The notes: a model not told the origin generated them from the sequence alone. A stretch of DNA of 64,000 bases from Agelas oroides (GCA_949130485.1 OX422198.1:1305262-1369261); one strand, 5' to 3'; numbered from the stretch's first letter, positions 1 through 11,404 are shown. Program-made: numbers and translations.

Positions 1-46
1 ATCTTGAAAGGCAATGAAGTATATAGACCTTATCCACGAACGATAT

Positions 47-472
47 TTTTGAGATTACGTCATTAGCTTCCGGATGGCAAATTGCAAAAGGAGGGAAGAG
101 CGCTCTGTTTTGCAGCCGGATTGCTGTGAACTATGGCAAAGGGCGAAGAGTACAGTGAGTATTCCCATGACGCAGAAGCGATCCTAGCTCACTATCGAGT
201 AGATAAACCATCTAAACGTTTTTACCAGCTGTAGCAACCTTAGGTTAGTAGCACTATGAACTGACTTCCACAAGTACTACTATACGCTGTCTCCTACCAT
301 TTGTGTCGTTTAGTAGCTTTTTCCTACAATCTCATCAAGTTTGGGGTCTCGGAGAATCAAAAGAACCGAGCGCTACTTCCTTTCAGGCCTCTTCACTTAC
401 AGCCTTACACATGGCAGCTTATGGACATTCGTGCGCTTTTGCCATCCGGAAGTGAATGACGTAATCACAAAA
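47..472. mobile_element. Putative MITE with GATTACGTCATT inverted ends
   Basis: GATTACGTCATTAGCTTCCGGATGGCAA near 53-80 is matched in inverse by TTGCCATCCGGAAGTGAATGACGTAATC near 439-466. The bounds are approximate and no target duplication was confirmed. No coding frame inside. Confidence 0.6.
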
Positions 473-719
473 TGGTCCCGCGGATAAGATCTATAGGGAA
501 ACTATACGGCGAGGCCGATTCTACGAGCTCGCTTCGAGGTACGGAGCATGCATTTAGCTTCAACTTTATACTATGCAGAGAGCTAGTAAAGACAGTTAAC
601 ATACCTGTATAAGAAAGGAATGCTACATGTAGAGCGCGGGGAGTTTGTCGCGCGCTAGTACTCAAGTCCTTAAAATCGGGATAGTCCCGGTGTCACAGGA
701 TATTTTGTATCCCCCGAAA

Positions 720-1069
720 TATTGTATCCCCATGCAAAATATCCTAGGATATATTGCATCCCCCTAGGATATTTGGTATCCCCCTCACACTCAGTATATA
801 TTATGTATCCCCATGCAAAATATCCTAGGATATATTGCATCCCCCTAGGATATTTGGTATCCCCCTCACACTCAGTATATATTATGTATCCCCATGTAAA
901 ATATCCTAGGATATATTGCATCCCCCTAGGATATTTGGTATCCCCCTCACACTCAGTATATATTATGTATCCCCATGCAAAATATCCTAGGATATATTGC
1001 ATCCCCCTAGGATATTTGGTATCCCCCTCACACTCAGTATATATTATGTATCCCCATGCAAAATATCCT
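720..1069. repeat. 81 bp minisatellite, 4.3 copies
   Basis: TTATGTATCCCCATGC recurs at 802, 883, 964 and 1045 with an 81-base period. Each unit contains ATATCCTAGGATAT, a palindrome, and CATCCCCCTAGGATATTTGG. Because 81 is a multiple of three, both strands are open across it (27-residue periodic translations), which is a repeat artefact and not evidence of a gene. Confidence 0.92.
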
Positions 1070-1474
1070 AGTATTTTTTTGTGGGCGTAGTTTATGGAAA
1101 TATATGATGATATCATCATCGTGGGGCGAGCCTGAGTGAGCAATACATTGCTGATTTAATGTTTTGTCATGGCACACAAACCATGCACAACAGCAGGGTT
1201 TGGCACTGTCTGCTGTTCCATGAGCGTGGTAAGCAAAACTTCATGTAGCCAAGCACTTAGTTGTCACCAGATATAGATGATCATACATGTTGACTGAATT
1301 GCAGTCATTTCTCCGGTCAAGGAAGCTACCATGGCTACACACAAACTTGGACTAAACTTCACACTGAAGTCATGAACTGAATCTCTGGCGCTTAAATTAT
1401 GAGTGTTGATTATGCGTGGCCCTTACCTCAAGCGACCTAAACTATACTGGGCGTAATTTGTACCGTCTGTGAGT

Positions 1475-1942
1475 TAGCCTCGTCCCCAGGCCCCACCCAA
1501 ACTCCGGAAAGGGGCCTGGTGTTACTTGCAAAAATTCCCGTATGTGCTGTGTCAGCAGTCTTCGTTTGGAGTAGAGGAATCACGTTCATCCATTACCAAT
1601 TACTAAATTCTTGACATGTGAAAGTAGTAGACTCGTTCCAAGACCATTTGAAAATGGGAACGAGGCAAGCAGACTTTTCATAAACCTCGGATTTCAGAAA
1701 CTTAGAGCGTAGTTACGCTGGCTAAGCTACTACTCTTGCCTCACAGGATTTGTCTGTAGTCGCTCCGTAGCAAGATCTATTCATCTACTCTGTAATGCCA
1801 TTGTCAACAGTAGCTGGCTACCACGTGATCACGTAAGGCATGTAATTCTTACATAATATGCTGACTCAGCACATACGAGAAAGTTTGCAAGTGACACCAA
1901 GCCCCTTTCCCGATTTTTGGGTGGGGCCTGGGGACGAGGCTA
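1475..1942. mobile_element. Foldback MITE, TAGCCTCGTCCCC ends, 9 bp target duplication
   Basis: Terminal inverted repeats of about 85 bases begin TAGCCTCGTCCCCAGGCCCC and are flanked by the exact duplicate TCTGTGAGT (1466-1474 and 1943-1951). Long inverted repeats with a 9 bp duplication fit Mutator-like elements, but no transposase is present and the superfamily is inferred. Confidence 0.8.
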
Positions 1943-2116
1943 TCTGTGAGTAGCCTGCCCTTGTTTGCACGGTCCGCAGTTGCCATGCGTGCGTTAAATT
2001 GAGTCGTCTTTGCTCCGAGTTTCTTTCACACTGACGCTGCGTTCTGGCAGTAGTCCTTCACCGACAGCGCGCTGGGCACGAGAGTATCCGGCCAAGGACG
2101 TTCATTCACTCTTCGT

Positions 2117-2246
2117 GAAATATTTAAATGCGCTCATTTAAAATTTACGGTATATGGCCGCAAACAAGCAAACAAGCACGTATACACACACACTTCCGCA
2201 ATGCAGTCACGTTAGTGTGGGGCTCACTCAGGCTCGCCCCAATAAT
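2117..2246. repeat. Dispersed 120-130 bp repeat, first copy
   Basis: Matches 19905-20026 over its length, from GAAATATTTAAATG to GGCTCGCCCC. The right end carries the GTGTGGGGCTC...CTCAGGCTCGCCCC motif that recurs alone elsewhere in the window. Confidence 0.7.
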
Positions 2247-2646
2247 TTCTACAGACTTCACCCAGCACAACAGAACACCTACTGAATATGGAGTAGGGAG
2301 TGAATTGAATGTGTACAGCAAAAACCATTGAAGTAGCTCACTTTGTAGCCATAGTAAGCACACAAGTGTCTCAGTGCAGACTACCAAAATCTACAGTACG
2401 AGCGATTTGATCTCGCTGTTGGAGATGCGCATGCATTAATAAACTCTAGGGCGACTTGAAACGTTTTTACCACTATGATCAATGGTACTTGAAAAGGAAA
2501 GAGATGAATGACAAAACTTGCTGTCTTACCAAATTTCCTTGAAATAATGGGACATAACATTGCAATGGAAGGCGATATGGCAAAAACTGCTTCGAGTCGC
2601 CCTTCGCATGGCATTTTGGTGTAGTTTCACTGTCTTAGCTACTCTG

Positions 2647-2902
2647 CAAAAACAAGTTGGTTGTTTTAACTACAGAGTGGTTACCTTGGTTGTATACAAG
2701 CTGGAGAGACAGTGGGTATGGAAGACTAATTGCATGAGGCAACCTGAGAGGCAGCTGCTCAATTCATCTTACAACCACATTACAGTAGCTGACAACCCTC
2801 AGAACATCTGTGAAGGAGTCATTACATACCCAAAATTAAACCTCACTAGTCTGCAACCAGGGTAACCACTCTGTGGTTAAAACAACCAATTTGTTTTTGT
2901 GG
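2647..2902. mobile_element. MITE-like element with CAAAAACAAGTTGGTTG ends
   Basis: CAAAAACAAGTTGGTTGTTTTAACTACAGAGTGGTTACC is matched in inverse at 2861-2900 (GGTAACCACTCTGTGGTTAAAACAACC, then AATTTGTTTTTG). About 256 bp. Sequence related to the left end occurs at 50474-50530. No target duplication recognised. Confidence 0.7.
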
Positions 2903-3132
2903 TGATAGATGTAAATCAGTTTCCAGACTCCTCCACAACTTTATTTTTGGTTACAAAAAATTAGGATCATAAGTGATCTCTAGCTGCGCCCATGTATCTT
3001 TCTTTGAATCATATGGTGGTGGCGGTGAGTCAAGGGTAAGTGGCTTGTACCATGTCTGCTCTCTAAGTCAGCATTGTAATGAGTCCCTTCCCTTGTTTAG
3101 GTGGGTGGTATAAATGGGCAGTGCTTGGGCAG

Positions 3133-3229
3133 TAGCCTTGTTCCCAGGCCCCGCCCAGCTTTCCGTCGCTTTCCGTCGCTTGCAGTACGGAAGCGACGGA
3201 AAGCTGGGCGGGGCCTGGGAACGAGGCTA
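3133..3229. mobile_element. 97 bp foldback element, TAGCCTTGTTCCC ends, 9 bp target duplication
   Basis: Nearly the whole element is two arms starting TAGCCTTGTTCCCAGGCCCC and including CCCAGCTTTCCGTCGC. It is flanked by the exact duplicate CTTGGGCAG (3124-3132 and 3230-3238). The termini match those of the element at 1475. Confidence 0.85.
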
Positions 3230-3301
3230 CTTGGGCAGTATCTGGTGTACTAGCAACAGTAGTATGCTCCACTCTCTATTTAGATACTCCTGACCTAGCA
3301 T

Positions 3302-4230
3302 ATCAAGCCTGACCATCTCTCACCCTCCAAAAAAGTGAGAGAGGGTCTAGCAGATGTTATTAGTATGCATGAGCTGCTGACCAATCAGATCCTACTGTAG
3401 GGGTCCCAACAGAAATCCAAGAACGAACAAACTTGACTCAAGCATGCTGAAATCCAAGAACCAAGTGACCTTGTTTGTAAACTACAGTTACAATAATTTC
3501 TATGACATTCGTTCTTCCGAAAATAAATAAAGCAAAGAGAAGGTTATGTGCCAAAATATGGCCATTATAGGATTTTGATTTTATATGGGGGGTTGTATAT
3601 GAACATACCTTTAACAGACATCCACGCGAGTGGTCCAGCTATTTTAATACTCTACCAATGGTAAATAATCAATTGCACCAGTGCTTGCTAAATTTACTTG
3701 TCAAAAGTCACTTCAAACCATCAATTATTCTTCTATGGGAGAAATGTATTGCAACATAAAATAACAGCTAATATAGTCTCTTTACAGCTATAAACTTGAT
3801 TGGTCCAGACATTTTTGCACAAGATACATCAAGTGAAATCCATCAGTACCACTAGTTTCGTAGCGAAGCTTCAAAAGTCACTTGAACCGAATTGCGTCCA
3901 ATTTATGACACTTAACCCTTTCAAGTCCAAGACGAATTGACTGAAAAAAGCTTTGCAGCACCAACTTTTATAGTCCGGTTTTTATATATCTCAGATAGAT
4001 ACTTAGTTCTAGTACAACAAATTTGAAATCGGAGCGCCTTCGATTTTTTCGTTGGGAGCCCTACCTACTGTTCCATTTTGAGCCAGTAGCAACACCTTGG
4101 CTTCAGTATGTAAGACTAATACTGGTGCAGTTTTAGGGTTAGATTAAACAAGCTGTGAACTATGAACACTGCTAGACCCTCTGTCACTTTTCTGGAGGGT
4201 GAGAGATGGGCTGGCTTGATAGACTACTCC
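3302..4230. repeat. Inverted repeat pair bounding about 0.9 kb
   Basis: CATCTCTCACCCTCCA plus AAAAGTGA(G/C)AGAGGGTCTAGCAG at 3314-3352 is matched in inverse at about 4168-4208. The interior (3358-4167) shows no coding frame. It may be a decayed transposon, or two insertions of one repeat in opposite directions. Confidence 0.5.
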
Positions 4231-4497
4231 TGACCCTGTCACATCCAGCCTGATTTGGGTACTCACTATGCTGGATTTTTTTTTTTTTTGGCAGACTCGA
4301 CGGAGAAGATAATAACATCTGGGGGAAGGGAGGGTGGGGTGCTTTAACATCAACAATCTTCAGCAGCACTCAACTGAGCGGTACAGCCTAATTACTATGC
4401 ATGCGCTCTGAGTCACCCCATCACATTTGGCACGTGACTTGACTTATTCAGACTGGCTCATGTATGGTTAGTTCCCCTCCGGCCTCACACGTTGCGA

Positions 4498-5862
4498 ATG
4501 TGTACAGTGATTTCATGTAAGTTAAAGTTAATTCAAAGTTCATTTTTTGCCCTTTTCAGGGGATGTACATCTACAAGAGAATACAAAAAACAAACGTGTA
4601 AAGCCTCCAGTCAAGAGATTATATGAAACAGACTGCAATGCAACAATGGAGGGGTCCACAGTGGAGTGATTCCACACTCAGTTTTGCTAGGAACGCGATT
4701 TGTGAAAGCTAGAAACGGTGAGCACTAGTGGTTCGCTAGTTTGTCCTTATTTTTTAGTAGTGAATTCCGATAATCACTATGTAGGTACTGTCGCTGCATG
4801 TGGTTAGCAACATTGACTGAATATAGATAGGTGGAAATAACGTGGTCGTAACCAGAGAGCTTTCTTTTGCCTTGCTAAAGTAAGGACTAGATAAGTTGGG
4901 ATACTCAAAATAACAGAGGCGGTAGGGTAGTAGAGGTGGTAGAATGGCATTGTTACTCATTCGGGTTTAGGGAAGTATGTTAGTGTATATACTGTATGCA
5001 TTTTCTTTCTGTAGGGAACTAGCCCTGGAACGAGAGGTCACTCAACTGTACAGTAAGAAACATGATTTTCACTCCAACTTCTGCAGTTTGTAAGAAGTTG
5101 ACGTCAAACTGTGTGCACAGAAAATGAAGTGAGAGAAACCAGTGATGTATCCAGTGACCCTAGAGCCAGGTCTATCTCACCTGATCACAACCAATGTCAG
5201 TTTCACTACCATCTTAGCTAGCCTTTAACTATGTGCACTGCCATACAATTGTACATGTCCTGTGCAGTAGTAGTCTTGTCCTTGGACCGAATTTGTTTTG
5301 TGTGCCTTGTGGCCGTCAAAAACTGGTTTGTGGACACATTCACTTGAAAAACTAGGGCCTAATTGCATCACAGATGACCAGCTTGCAAGTTTGTGGATGC
5401 TATGGCTTGTACTGATAACCCAACAGGTTTGCTACTGGTGTTTTGTTGATTGTTCATGTACATTGTGTGCTAGTAATTGGTTCAACAAGGTTTCACCATT
5501 GTTGTTTTAGGGGTTGATCTGAAGCTCCAGATTGAAAAGATAAAGAACAGTGTTACTGTCTTCAAGAGACTGTTGGCTGATATGAAACCAGGACCTGCTT
5601 GTGAGTGATACTAAGTGTTAATATGTGTGGTTGCATTTGAGAAGTGGTAATCACCCCTCTGATGTAGCGCCTGAGGATGAATCGTTCTTAACTACTAGTA
5701 CGACTGGTACATTTCTTAGCAAACTTTGGCTGGATAGTGGATACCTTACTATAGTGTCTCATGGAGCCGTGTTTCTTTACAGTTGTTGAGAGGTTGAAGC
5801 TAGCGATGGAAGAGACTGAGAACTCCATACTTGCCTTTAAGGAAAAACAACGAGAAATGTAA
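4498..5862 (+). CDS. Six-exon model for a 119-residue coiled-coil protein
   Basis: Model exons 4498-4516, 4560-4653, 5015-5052, 5511-5600, 5668-5706 and 5783-5862 sum to 360 bases with agreeing phases and end at TAA. Exons 3, 4 and 6 are the best supported (ELALEREVTQLY, VDLKLQIEKIKNSVTVFKRL, VERLKLAMEETENSILAFKEKQ): all have good acceptors and heptad-like coiled-coil sequence. The first intron would be only 43 bases and the donors after exons 2 (GG|GTCCAC) and 5 (CTG|GTACAT) are weak, so the 5' end is uncertain. The family was not recognised. Confidence 0.45.
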
Positions 5863-5910
5863 GGCAGCACGTAGCTAACACTATCTGATACATGTATGTA
5901 CATATATATT

Positions 5911-6422
5911 TGTACCATGGGATTTGTACCCTGAGTGCAGTTTTATGTATTCCTGAGGGCAAAGCAGTGGCATAGCCAGGCTGGGGCACACTGGGGCACG
6001 TGCCCTAGCAACTAGAGGCCATGCCCCACTGGTGCAGGTAAGCATGCAAATTATCAGCGCTGATAGTAATAGTATCGTTGTCGATCGCGAATGGGGCGCT
6101 AAAATGGTCTTGAATTCGAATGGCGCAGTATCGCTACGTATATCCACAGAATTACGAGTCTCGTACACCTACCGTACACGAGTTTGCCGTAAGTGACTTA
6201 CCATATGGCCTCAGAACCTGACCTGGGAGGCTGTGAAATTCCAAAACTTTTCTGCAGATGTACCCCCTAAATGCTTCTGCACTTTGCGCAGAAGTTCATA
6301 CAAACGTAGTGTGCCCATGCTGTGCCCTAGCATCGGCGATGTCCTGGCTACGCCACTGGGGCAAAGCCTGAGGGAATACATAAAACTGCACTCAGGGTAC
6401 AAACCCATACACCCCATGGTAC
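5911..6422. mobile_element. MITE, TGTACCATGGG...TTTGTACCCTGAG ends
   Basis: GTACCCTGAGTGCAGTTTTATGTATTCC at 5927-5954 is matched in inverse by GGGAATACATAAAACTGCAC plus TCAGGGTAC at 6372-6400, and GTACCATGGG by CCCCATGGTAC. The same ends form the small element at 8249-8403. No transposase. Confidence 0.75.
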
Positions 6423-6670
6423 AGCTGACTTGTACCTTGCCCTAAGTGTACAACTGTCATGTACCCAGGGTACATGGATGTACCCTGGGTTGTGGTTATT
6501 TCATAAAATGATTTTTAAGAGTGTTCACCAGAAAAACATTCAGCTTGTTATTCACTTTACTGCCAATGAGTTTTGTTAGTAGCTATGGCTGACATACAAG
6601 TGTAGTTTGCAAAACTCCAGATAGTGATTTCCAACCGCTTACTATTGAATGCAAATTTTGGACCACTTAA

Positions 6671-7397
6671 GGTGGCACGGTCGTCACTCGGCGGAGGTTA
6701 ACGAAAACATAAACCTGGGTTACAGTCAGGACCAGGGTTACTCCTAGTTCCAGGATTAGGGTTTGCTTTAGGGCAATCTTGCTTTGCCTAATTTTAAAAA
6801 GGGTTTTAGTAGCTCATTAATATATTCATGAACCCCAAATTGCCACTCGATGGACGCATCTACACGCTCACTGTAGGTAGCGTCCCAACCACCAATGTAT
6901 CTCAAAACAATCTATGCCAGCTTTTGTTCAAAGCTACTCTCAAAGTCAGGCTAGACTCATGTTTGTCACTACTCTTGGAATGGACAACTTTGACTGCACC
7001 AAAATGAATGCACATTTTTAAAAATTCACAGCTTGTCTACAGGAGGGGCTCATTCACGAGTGGAAGCAAGCATTACTAGCCCCACCTCTCTCCCTTATGT
7101 CGCTAAACAACTCACGGCTCTGTTCCACACACAGCCACCGTTCAGCTCCCTTGGCTGTCAGACTGTAGCACCAACGATAAATTGCGTATTCTAGTTAAAG
7201 CCCATCCCAGCACTTGAAGCACCTGGCCACGGTCACCAACTAGGCTAGGCATACGGCCGCGAGACCTGGGCCTACTCAACAAACACAGTCTTGGCCACTG
7301 TGGCCTTTCTGCTTCTTCTAGACGCAAGCTTGCTTTCACAAGCAGACATTACGCACTACTCACAGCTACTGACACTACAGCACTCTACTAAACTCCT

Positions 7398-7431
<34 letters not shown>

Positions 7432-7692
7432 TTAAGTCGATCTAAGCTTATTTTCAAAGTTCCGACCACCACATGAAGGGTGCCGCCAGGCCACATCTTA
7501 ACTAACTTAATTATAAACTGATTATTGGATGGCAATGCCGACAGGAAACGGGGAAAATCCCCAATTTTACGGACTGTGAACGGTTTGAGACTCTCAAAAC
7601 GGACTGTGCGCTAAAATTTTAACAAGACAAAGAAGTCTATCAGCTTGGATTCCAGGTTTGTTGACCTTAAAAATCCAGGGTACTGTGCCACC
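6671..7692. mobile_element. TTAA-flanked transposon-like element with GGTGGCAC ends
   Basis: TTAA (6667-6670) precedes GGTGGCACGGT and ACTGTGCCACC precedes TTAA (7693-7696). TTAA duplications are made by piggyBac and Kolobok transposases. The interior has a T run of about 30 at 7399-7430 but no transposase frame, so it is non-autonomous or decayed. Confidence 0.65.
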
Positions 7693-7727
7693 TTAAATCT
7701 GATGGATTGTAGCAGGAAGGTACTTAC

Positions 7728-8148
7728 TACTGTCCTTTTCCTGAACAGTTTCTATTGTAAGAAGGATAACCACTTTGCAAGCCTTTCGGCGTCTTCTGTC
7801 TCCAAAATGTCCCTGGGCATTTATCGCTGCAACGTTTGTTGTGCTCAGTGATCCATCACTGGAACTCAGAGTGAGAACCTGCAGTGCCCACTGCTCGCTC
7901 TTTTGCATGTTCTTTGGAAAAAACGTCCTCTCCAGGGCTTCAGAATTGTTTGGCTCAGCAAACCACTGCCAGTTTGCTTTGGCATTTTACCGTGGCTTTT
8001 CGCTTCGTCCTAGTAAGCGGTTGGAAATCGCTATAATTTGTCCGAGTTCCAATCTTTCATTCCTAAGGAAAAATTTGCCTTTACTCTCTTTCTGGTACCA
8101 GCAGATGACAGATGCTAGAGCTTCTCGAGCAAACTCAGCACTACAAAG
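7728..8148 (-). pseudogene. Minus-strand reading frame interrupted by one TAA
   Basis: From 8148 down to a strong donor at 7728 (CAGTA|GTAAGT) one frame stays open for about 140 codons apart from a TAA at 7989-7987. It reads LCSAEFAREALASVICWYQK and LELGQIIAISNRLLGRSEKP before the stop, and NWQWFAEPNNSEALERTFFP, then NVAAINAQGHFGDRRRRKAC after it. Composition is protein-like on both sides. Either a broken exon, or an exon whose true start is the ATG at 7908. The family was not recognised; a TTAA element lies just beyond the donor. Confidence 0.35.
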
Positions 8149-8248
8149 TCAGCTTCGAACAAAACAAAACTCAACGGCAGTAAAATGAATAACAAGCTAA
8201 TTGGTGTGTTTGACACGTCATTGGGGTCAATTAGTATAGTGTTACCAA

Positions 8249-8403
8249 GGTACAAGTCAGCTGTACCATGTGGTGTATGGGTTTGTACCCTTCATGCAGT
8301 TTTATGTATTCCCTAAGGCTTCACCCTCGGGAATACATAAAACTGCACTCAGGGTACAAATCCCATACACCTAGAAGCCCATGGTACAACTATTACTTGT
8401 ACA
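8249..8403. mobile_element. Short MITE of the TGTACCATG family
   Basis: GTACAAGTCAGCTGTACCATG at the left and CATGGTACAACTATTACTTGTAC at the right, with inner arms GTGCAGTTTTATGTATTCCC-type, form a 155 bp foldback. It is a reduced relative of 5911-6422. Confidence 0.7.
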
Positions 8404-8973
8404 TGTTGAATGTCGAAGTAATTTCTTCAAGACTTTTTACATGCAAGTTGTTCAGTCAAGTGATGGATGTGCTGCCAGTGGCTTGATTTGTGTTCATGTA
8501 GATAGTGTGTAGATAGTACATATATTTTTTTTTACGTGCTACATATTATAATCCATTCTCTGCTAGCTATGCATCATAGTTCTAGCAATTCAATACAAGG
8601 TAATTCCTACCAAAATTAAAACCTGGAGCCATTTGCTGTTTGCCTACACTATATGCTGTACCAGCTCATTTAAAAGGTATGGCCTAGCCTTGTTAGTACT
8701 CAGCAGGGGGCTGGCCTCAAGGCTTCTTTTGCACTTGTAAGCACTAGGGTGGGCAGTATGTCAGTCTGGCTTTGACAGTGGCAAATTATTCCCTCACCAT
8801 ATCACTGCAAAAACAAAGTTGTTGTGTTAGCAAAGTATTTGGTTACTACAATTACGTGACTAGCCTTACACTATGAAATTTTATGAATGCAGGGCTGGAA
8901 AAGGAGCTGATACTTGAGTAATTTTTACTAGTCTCCCACAAATTGTTTTACAAGCACAAATTCTTTGAATTAG

Positions 8974-9846
8974 GGTCGTATCTAATCGCTGGACTGGATT
9001 GTGGACTGGATCACTGGACTGGACTGATGGACTGGATTATTGGACTGGACTAATGGACTGGATTATTGGACTGGACTGCTGGACTGGATTATTGGACTGG
9101 ACTGCTGGACTGGATTATTGGACTGGACTGATGGACTGGATTATTGGACTGGACTGATGGACTGGATTATTGGACTGATCTTTGAACTTAAATTGTGTGT
9201 ACCACATGACCTCCACCCAATCAGATGTGCTGAATTGGGTCACATGTTCGATACTTTGTGGCTAATAGACTGCCATGAAACAAAGGATGCGGCATGCATA
9301 CAACTGTGTGAGTTTTGTGCCTAAGAGACCTTGAAAGGTAGGCCTATACTAAGCGGATGGAGCTGCTTGGTAGGCCAATTGGCACTATAGTCTATTCCAT
9401 GCAAGGCCTCTCGCTGACCAAGCATAGTTTTTACACGGCTACATTCAACAAGACTATGGGTAATAGCCTGGGTAACCACTAACCAGTACGGTATTTCGTT
9501 CTCCTTGACACAGTAAATTTTGTAGTGAAGAGGCCTTTGTCAGTACTTTTGATGCTCTTTGCATACTCGCAATAGTCAGAGGGTGCTTTGAGCTCACTGC
9601 GTGTACACCATGAACTCATGGTACACATCCATCCATGTAGCTTGTGCATTGCGCACTCGTACATTCCCTAGCATGCAGTGAGAAGATGAAGTGCAGCTTA
9701 TAGTAAGGCAGTTACTGTAACCAAATTTACGACATTTGATTGGATGGAAGTCATGTGATATGAGCAAATTGTAAGTCCAATAATCCAGTCCATCAGTCCA
9801 GTCCAGCAATCCAGTCCACAATCCAGTCCAGTGATTAGATACGACC
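8974..9846. mobile_element. Element with minisatellite-like inverted ends, 9 bp target duplication
   Basis: GGTCGTATCTAATC at the left and GATTAGATACGACC at the right are exact inverted repeats, flanked by the exact duplicate TTGAATTAG (8965-8973 and 9847-9855). Inside each end lie GGACTGGATTATTGGACT-type tandem repeats, long on the left (8986-9178) and short on the right (9777-9832, inverted). No transposase. Confidence 0.8.
8986..9178. repeat. GGACTG minisatellite
   Basis: Units of about 15 and 30 bases, GGACTGGATTATTGGACTGGACTGATG and variants, repeated over 190 bases. Open frames across it (DWTGLLDWII) are artefacts of the period. It is the expanded left inner end of the element 8974-9846. 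Confidence 0.9.
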
Positions 9847-9855
9847 TTGAATTAG

Positions 9856-11404
9856 CATAGGAAAGACAGTCACGCAATTGTAGTAACCAAATAATTTGCT
9901 GAAGTTGCAATTTTGTTTTTACAGTGCATCCTTTACACACCAATTCACTGTCACATGACATACAGTTTCAGCAGTTTTGTAGTTCAGAGTGAGCATATTG
10001 CAAAGTGTTAGTCTAGCTCAATAGAACATGGGAATTTTGTTTTGCATAGAGTGGCAATGCGGTTGCAACGTGATGTTTAGATGACCTCTATGTAGCTATA
10101 TTAAGTGGATAGGTAAACACATTTAGACTGAGATGGTCGCTGCTGACCCATCCCCTAGGTGAATCAACAACAGCTTTGCATTGGTGGGCTTGGTGCACAT
10201 TCCCAGAGCCCAGGGGCTGTGGACTGCTGTGTGGACGACCATGTCTCTAGTTTTCTCTCAAAGGCAGTAACACGAGCCTCTCCTCTTGTAGCAGAGCCTC
10301 ACAGCTACACAGGATGGTAGGGAGTCCAGTTGTGTCACAATTAGGATATACACCAGTACATATGTAGTAAGCCTTGTATGCTTTCATGCTATGCAATACT
10401 AGGGGAATGCAGTGCAAGCGTGAACGAGTTATGCGCATCTTGTACATGTAACCCTTAAGGTTACGGGATATCGCTCGCACGCGCGTTACAATTTTTACTG
10501 GAAACAGCCGCGATTAGATGTGTATTTTTCCAGCCAAAAATAGAGTTCAGCAGCTATGTATACGAAGCAGTTTAATGACCAAAGTGCTATAAAATGGACA
10601 ACGCAGGTCCGGACGGAGAGCTTTTTTGGATAGCGTCTGCTGTCGTAAGTATACAGAAGTTAATAATTGTGTGATACGATCAAGTTAGCAGAAAACATAT
10701 ACTATTTGTCAAAAAGCACGAGGTACTTTTCAAAAACGCCTTCGTCCGGACTTCGAAAATGTTACGAATTGTCTATTTGCATTGCCGTTCCTCCCTCCCG
10801 GTTGCTCGCGGAAGCGGAATTTGGCTGGAAAATTTGCGAACTTTGACCACGCGTGCACGACTGCTCCTTAGAGATCTCTCAATGCTTCTTGCTGTGCAAG
10901 TTTGTATCGTGCCTCTCGACTCATCTTCCGTGTTTTGCAGCTGTAGCCAAACACACGCAGCCACTGCGAGTTGTTCCGTTTGGATATCTGACCACGCCCA
11001 TTTCCGTATCCCGTAACGTTTATTACACTGTAGTAGGTAACAGGTTAGCTCACAAGCTAGGGACGAGCCTGAGCACAGTATTCAATATTAAAATACTGAC
11101 TGAACCTGTTCGGGGGTTTTACACTAGTCCAGTATTAGCTACATAACTTTCTTGCCATAAAATTAATCTCTTTGAACACAATACAGACTACCTGACCTCC
11201 AGCAACTCAAACTCGACTTGAGGAGTTGCATGTGCTACAAGTCTTACCCTTCGCAGAGAGGTGTTGCTTGCGAGACTAAATTATGTGCTTACATGTCTGG
11301 ATCCAGTTCTATGGCGCTCTGCGCGCGCAATGCGCACATTACAGTTTATGACGTCACCACATGGAGTTGGGTACCGGGTACGGGTTAGTGAAACCCTGGC
11401 CCAC
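9856..11404. other. Intergenic stretch
   Basis: No gene is convincing here. A possible first exon (ATG 10594, MDNAGPDGELFWIASAV, donor GTC|GTAAGT at 10645) has no matching downstream exon. CG dinucleotides rise from about 10480 to 11000, as in promoter-like or unmethylated DNA. No repeat was recognised beyond the right arm of the 8806 element. Confidence 0.5.

Larger units (their letters stand above)
8806..9929. mobile_element. Outer MITE, CACTGCAAAAACAAA ends, carrying a nested element
   Basis: The left arm from 8806 (CACTGCAAAAACAAAGTTG ... GGTTACTACAATTACGTGACT) is matched in inverse at 9872-9929. Removing the insertion 8974-9846 and one duplicate leaves an element of about 240 bp, near in size and ends to 2647-2902. 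Confidence 0.6.

Noticed and set aside
720-1143. Long open frames on both strands (122 and 157 codons)
   Set aside because: They only follow the 81 bp tandem repeat, whose period is a multiple of three; no gene-like sequence outside it.
9040-9324. Open frame reading DWTNGLDYWTGLLDW
   Set aside because: Translation of the GGACTG minisatellite; the same sequence exists inverted at the other end of the transposon.
10594-10644. Possible first exon MDNAGPDGELFWIASAV with donor GTAAGT and an upstream TATAAA-like stretch
   Set aside because: No downstream exon in phase 0 was found; CTGTAGCC after the GCAG at 10941 gives an immediate stop.
10944-11034. Frame AVAKHTQPLRVVPFGYLTTP as an exon with donor TAG|GTAACA
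   Set aside because: Bounded by plausible splice sites but no linking exons and no recognisable family; chance is likely in this CG-rich stretch.
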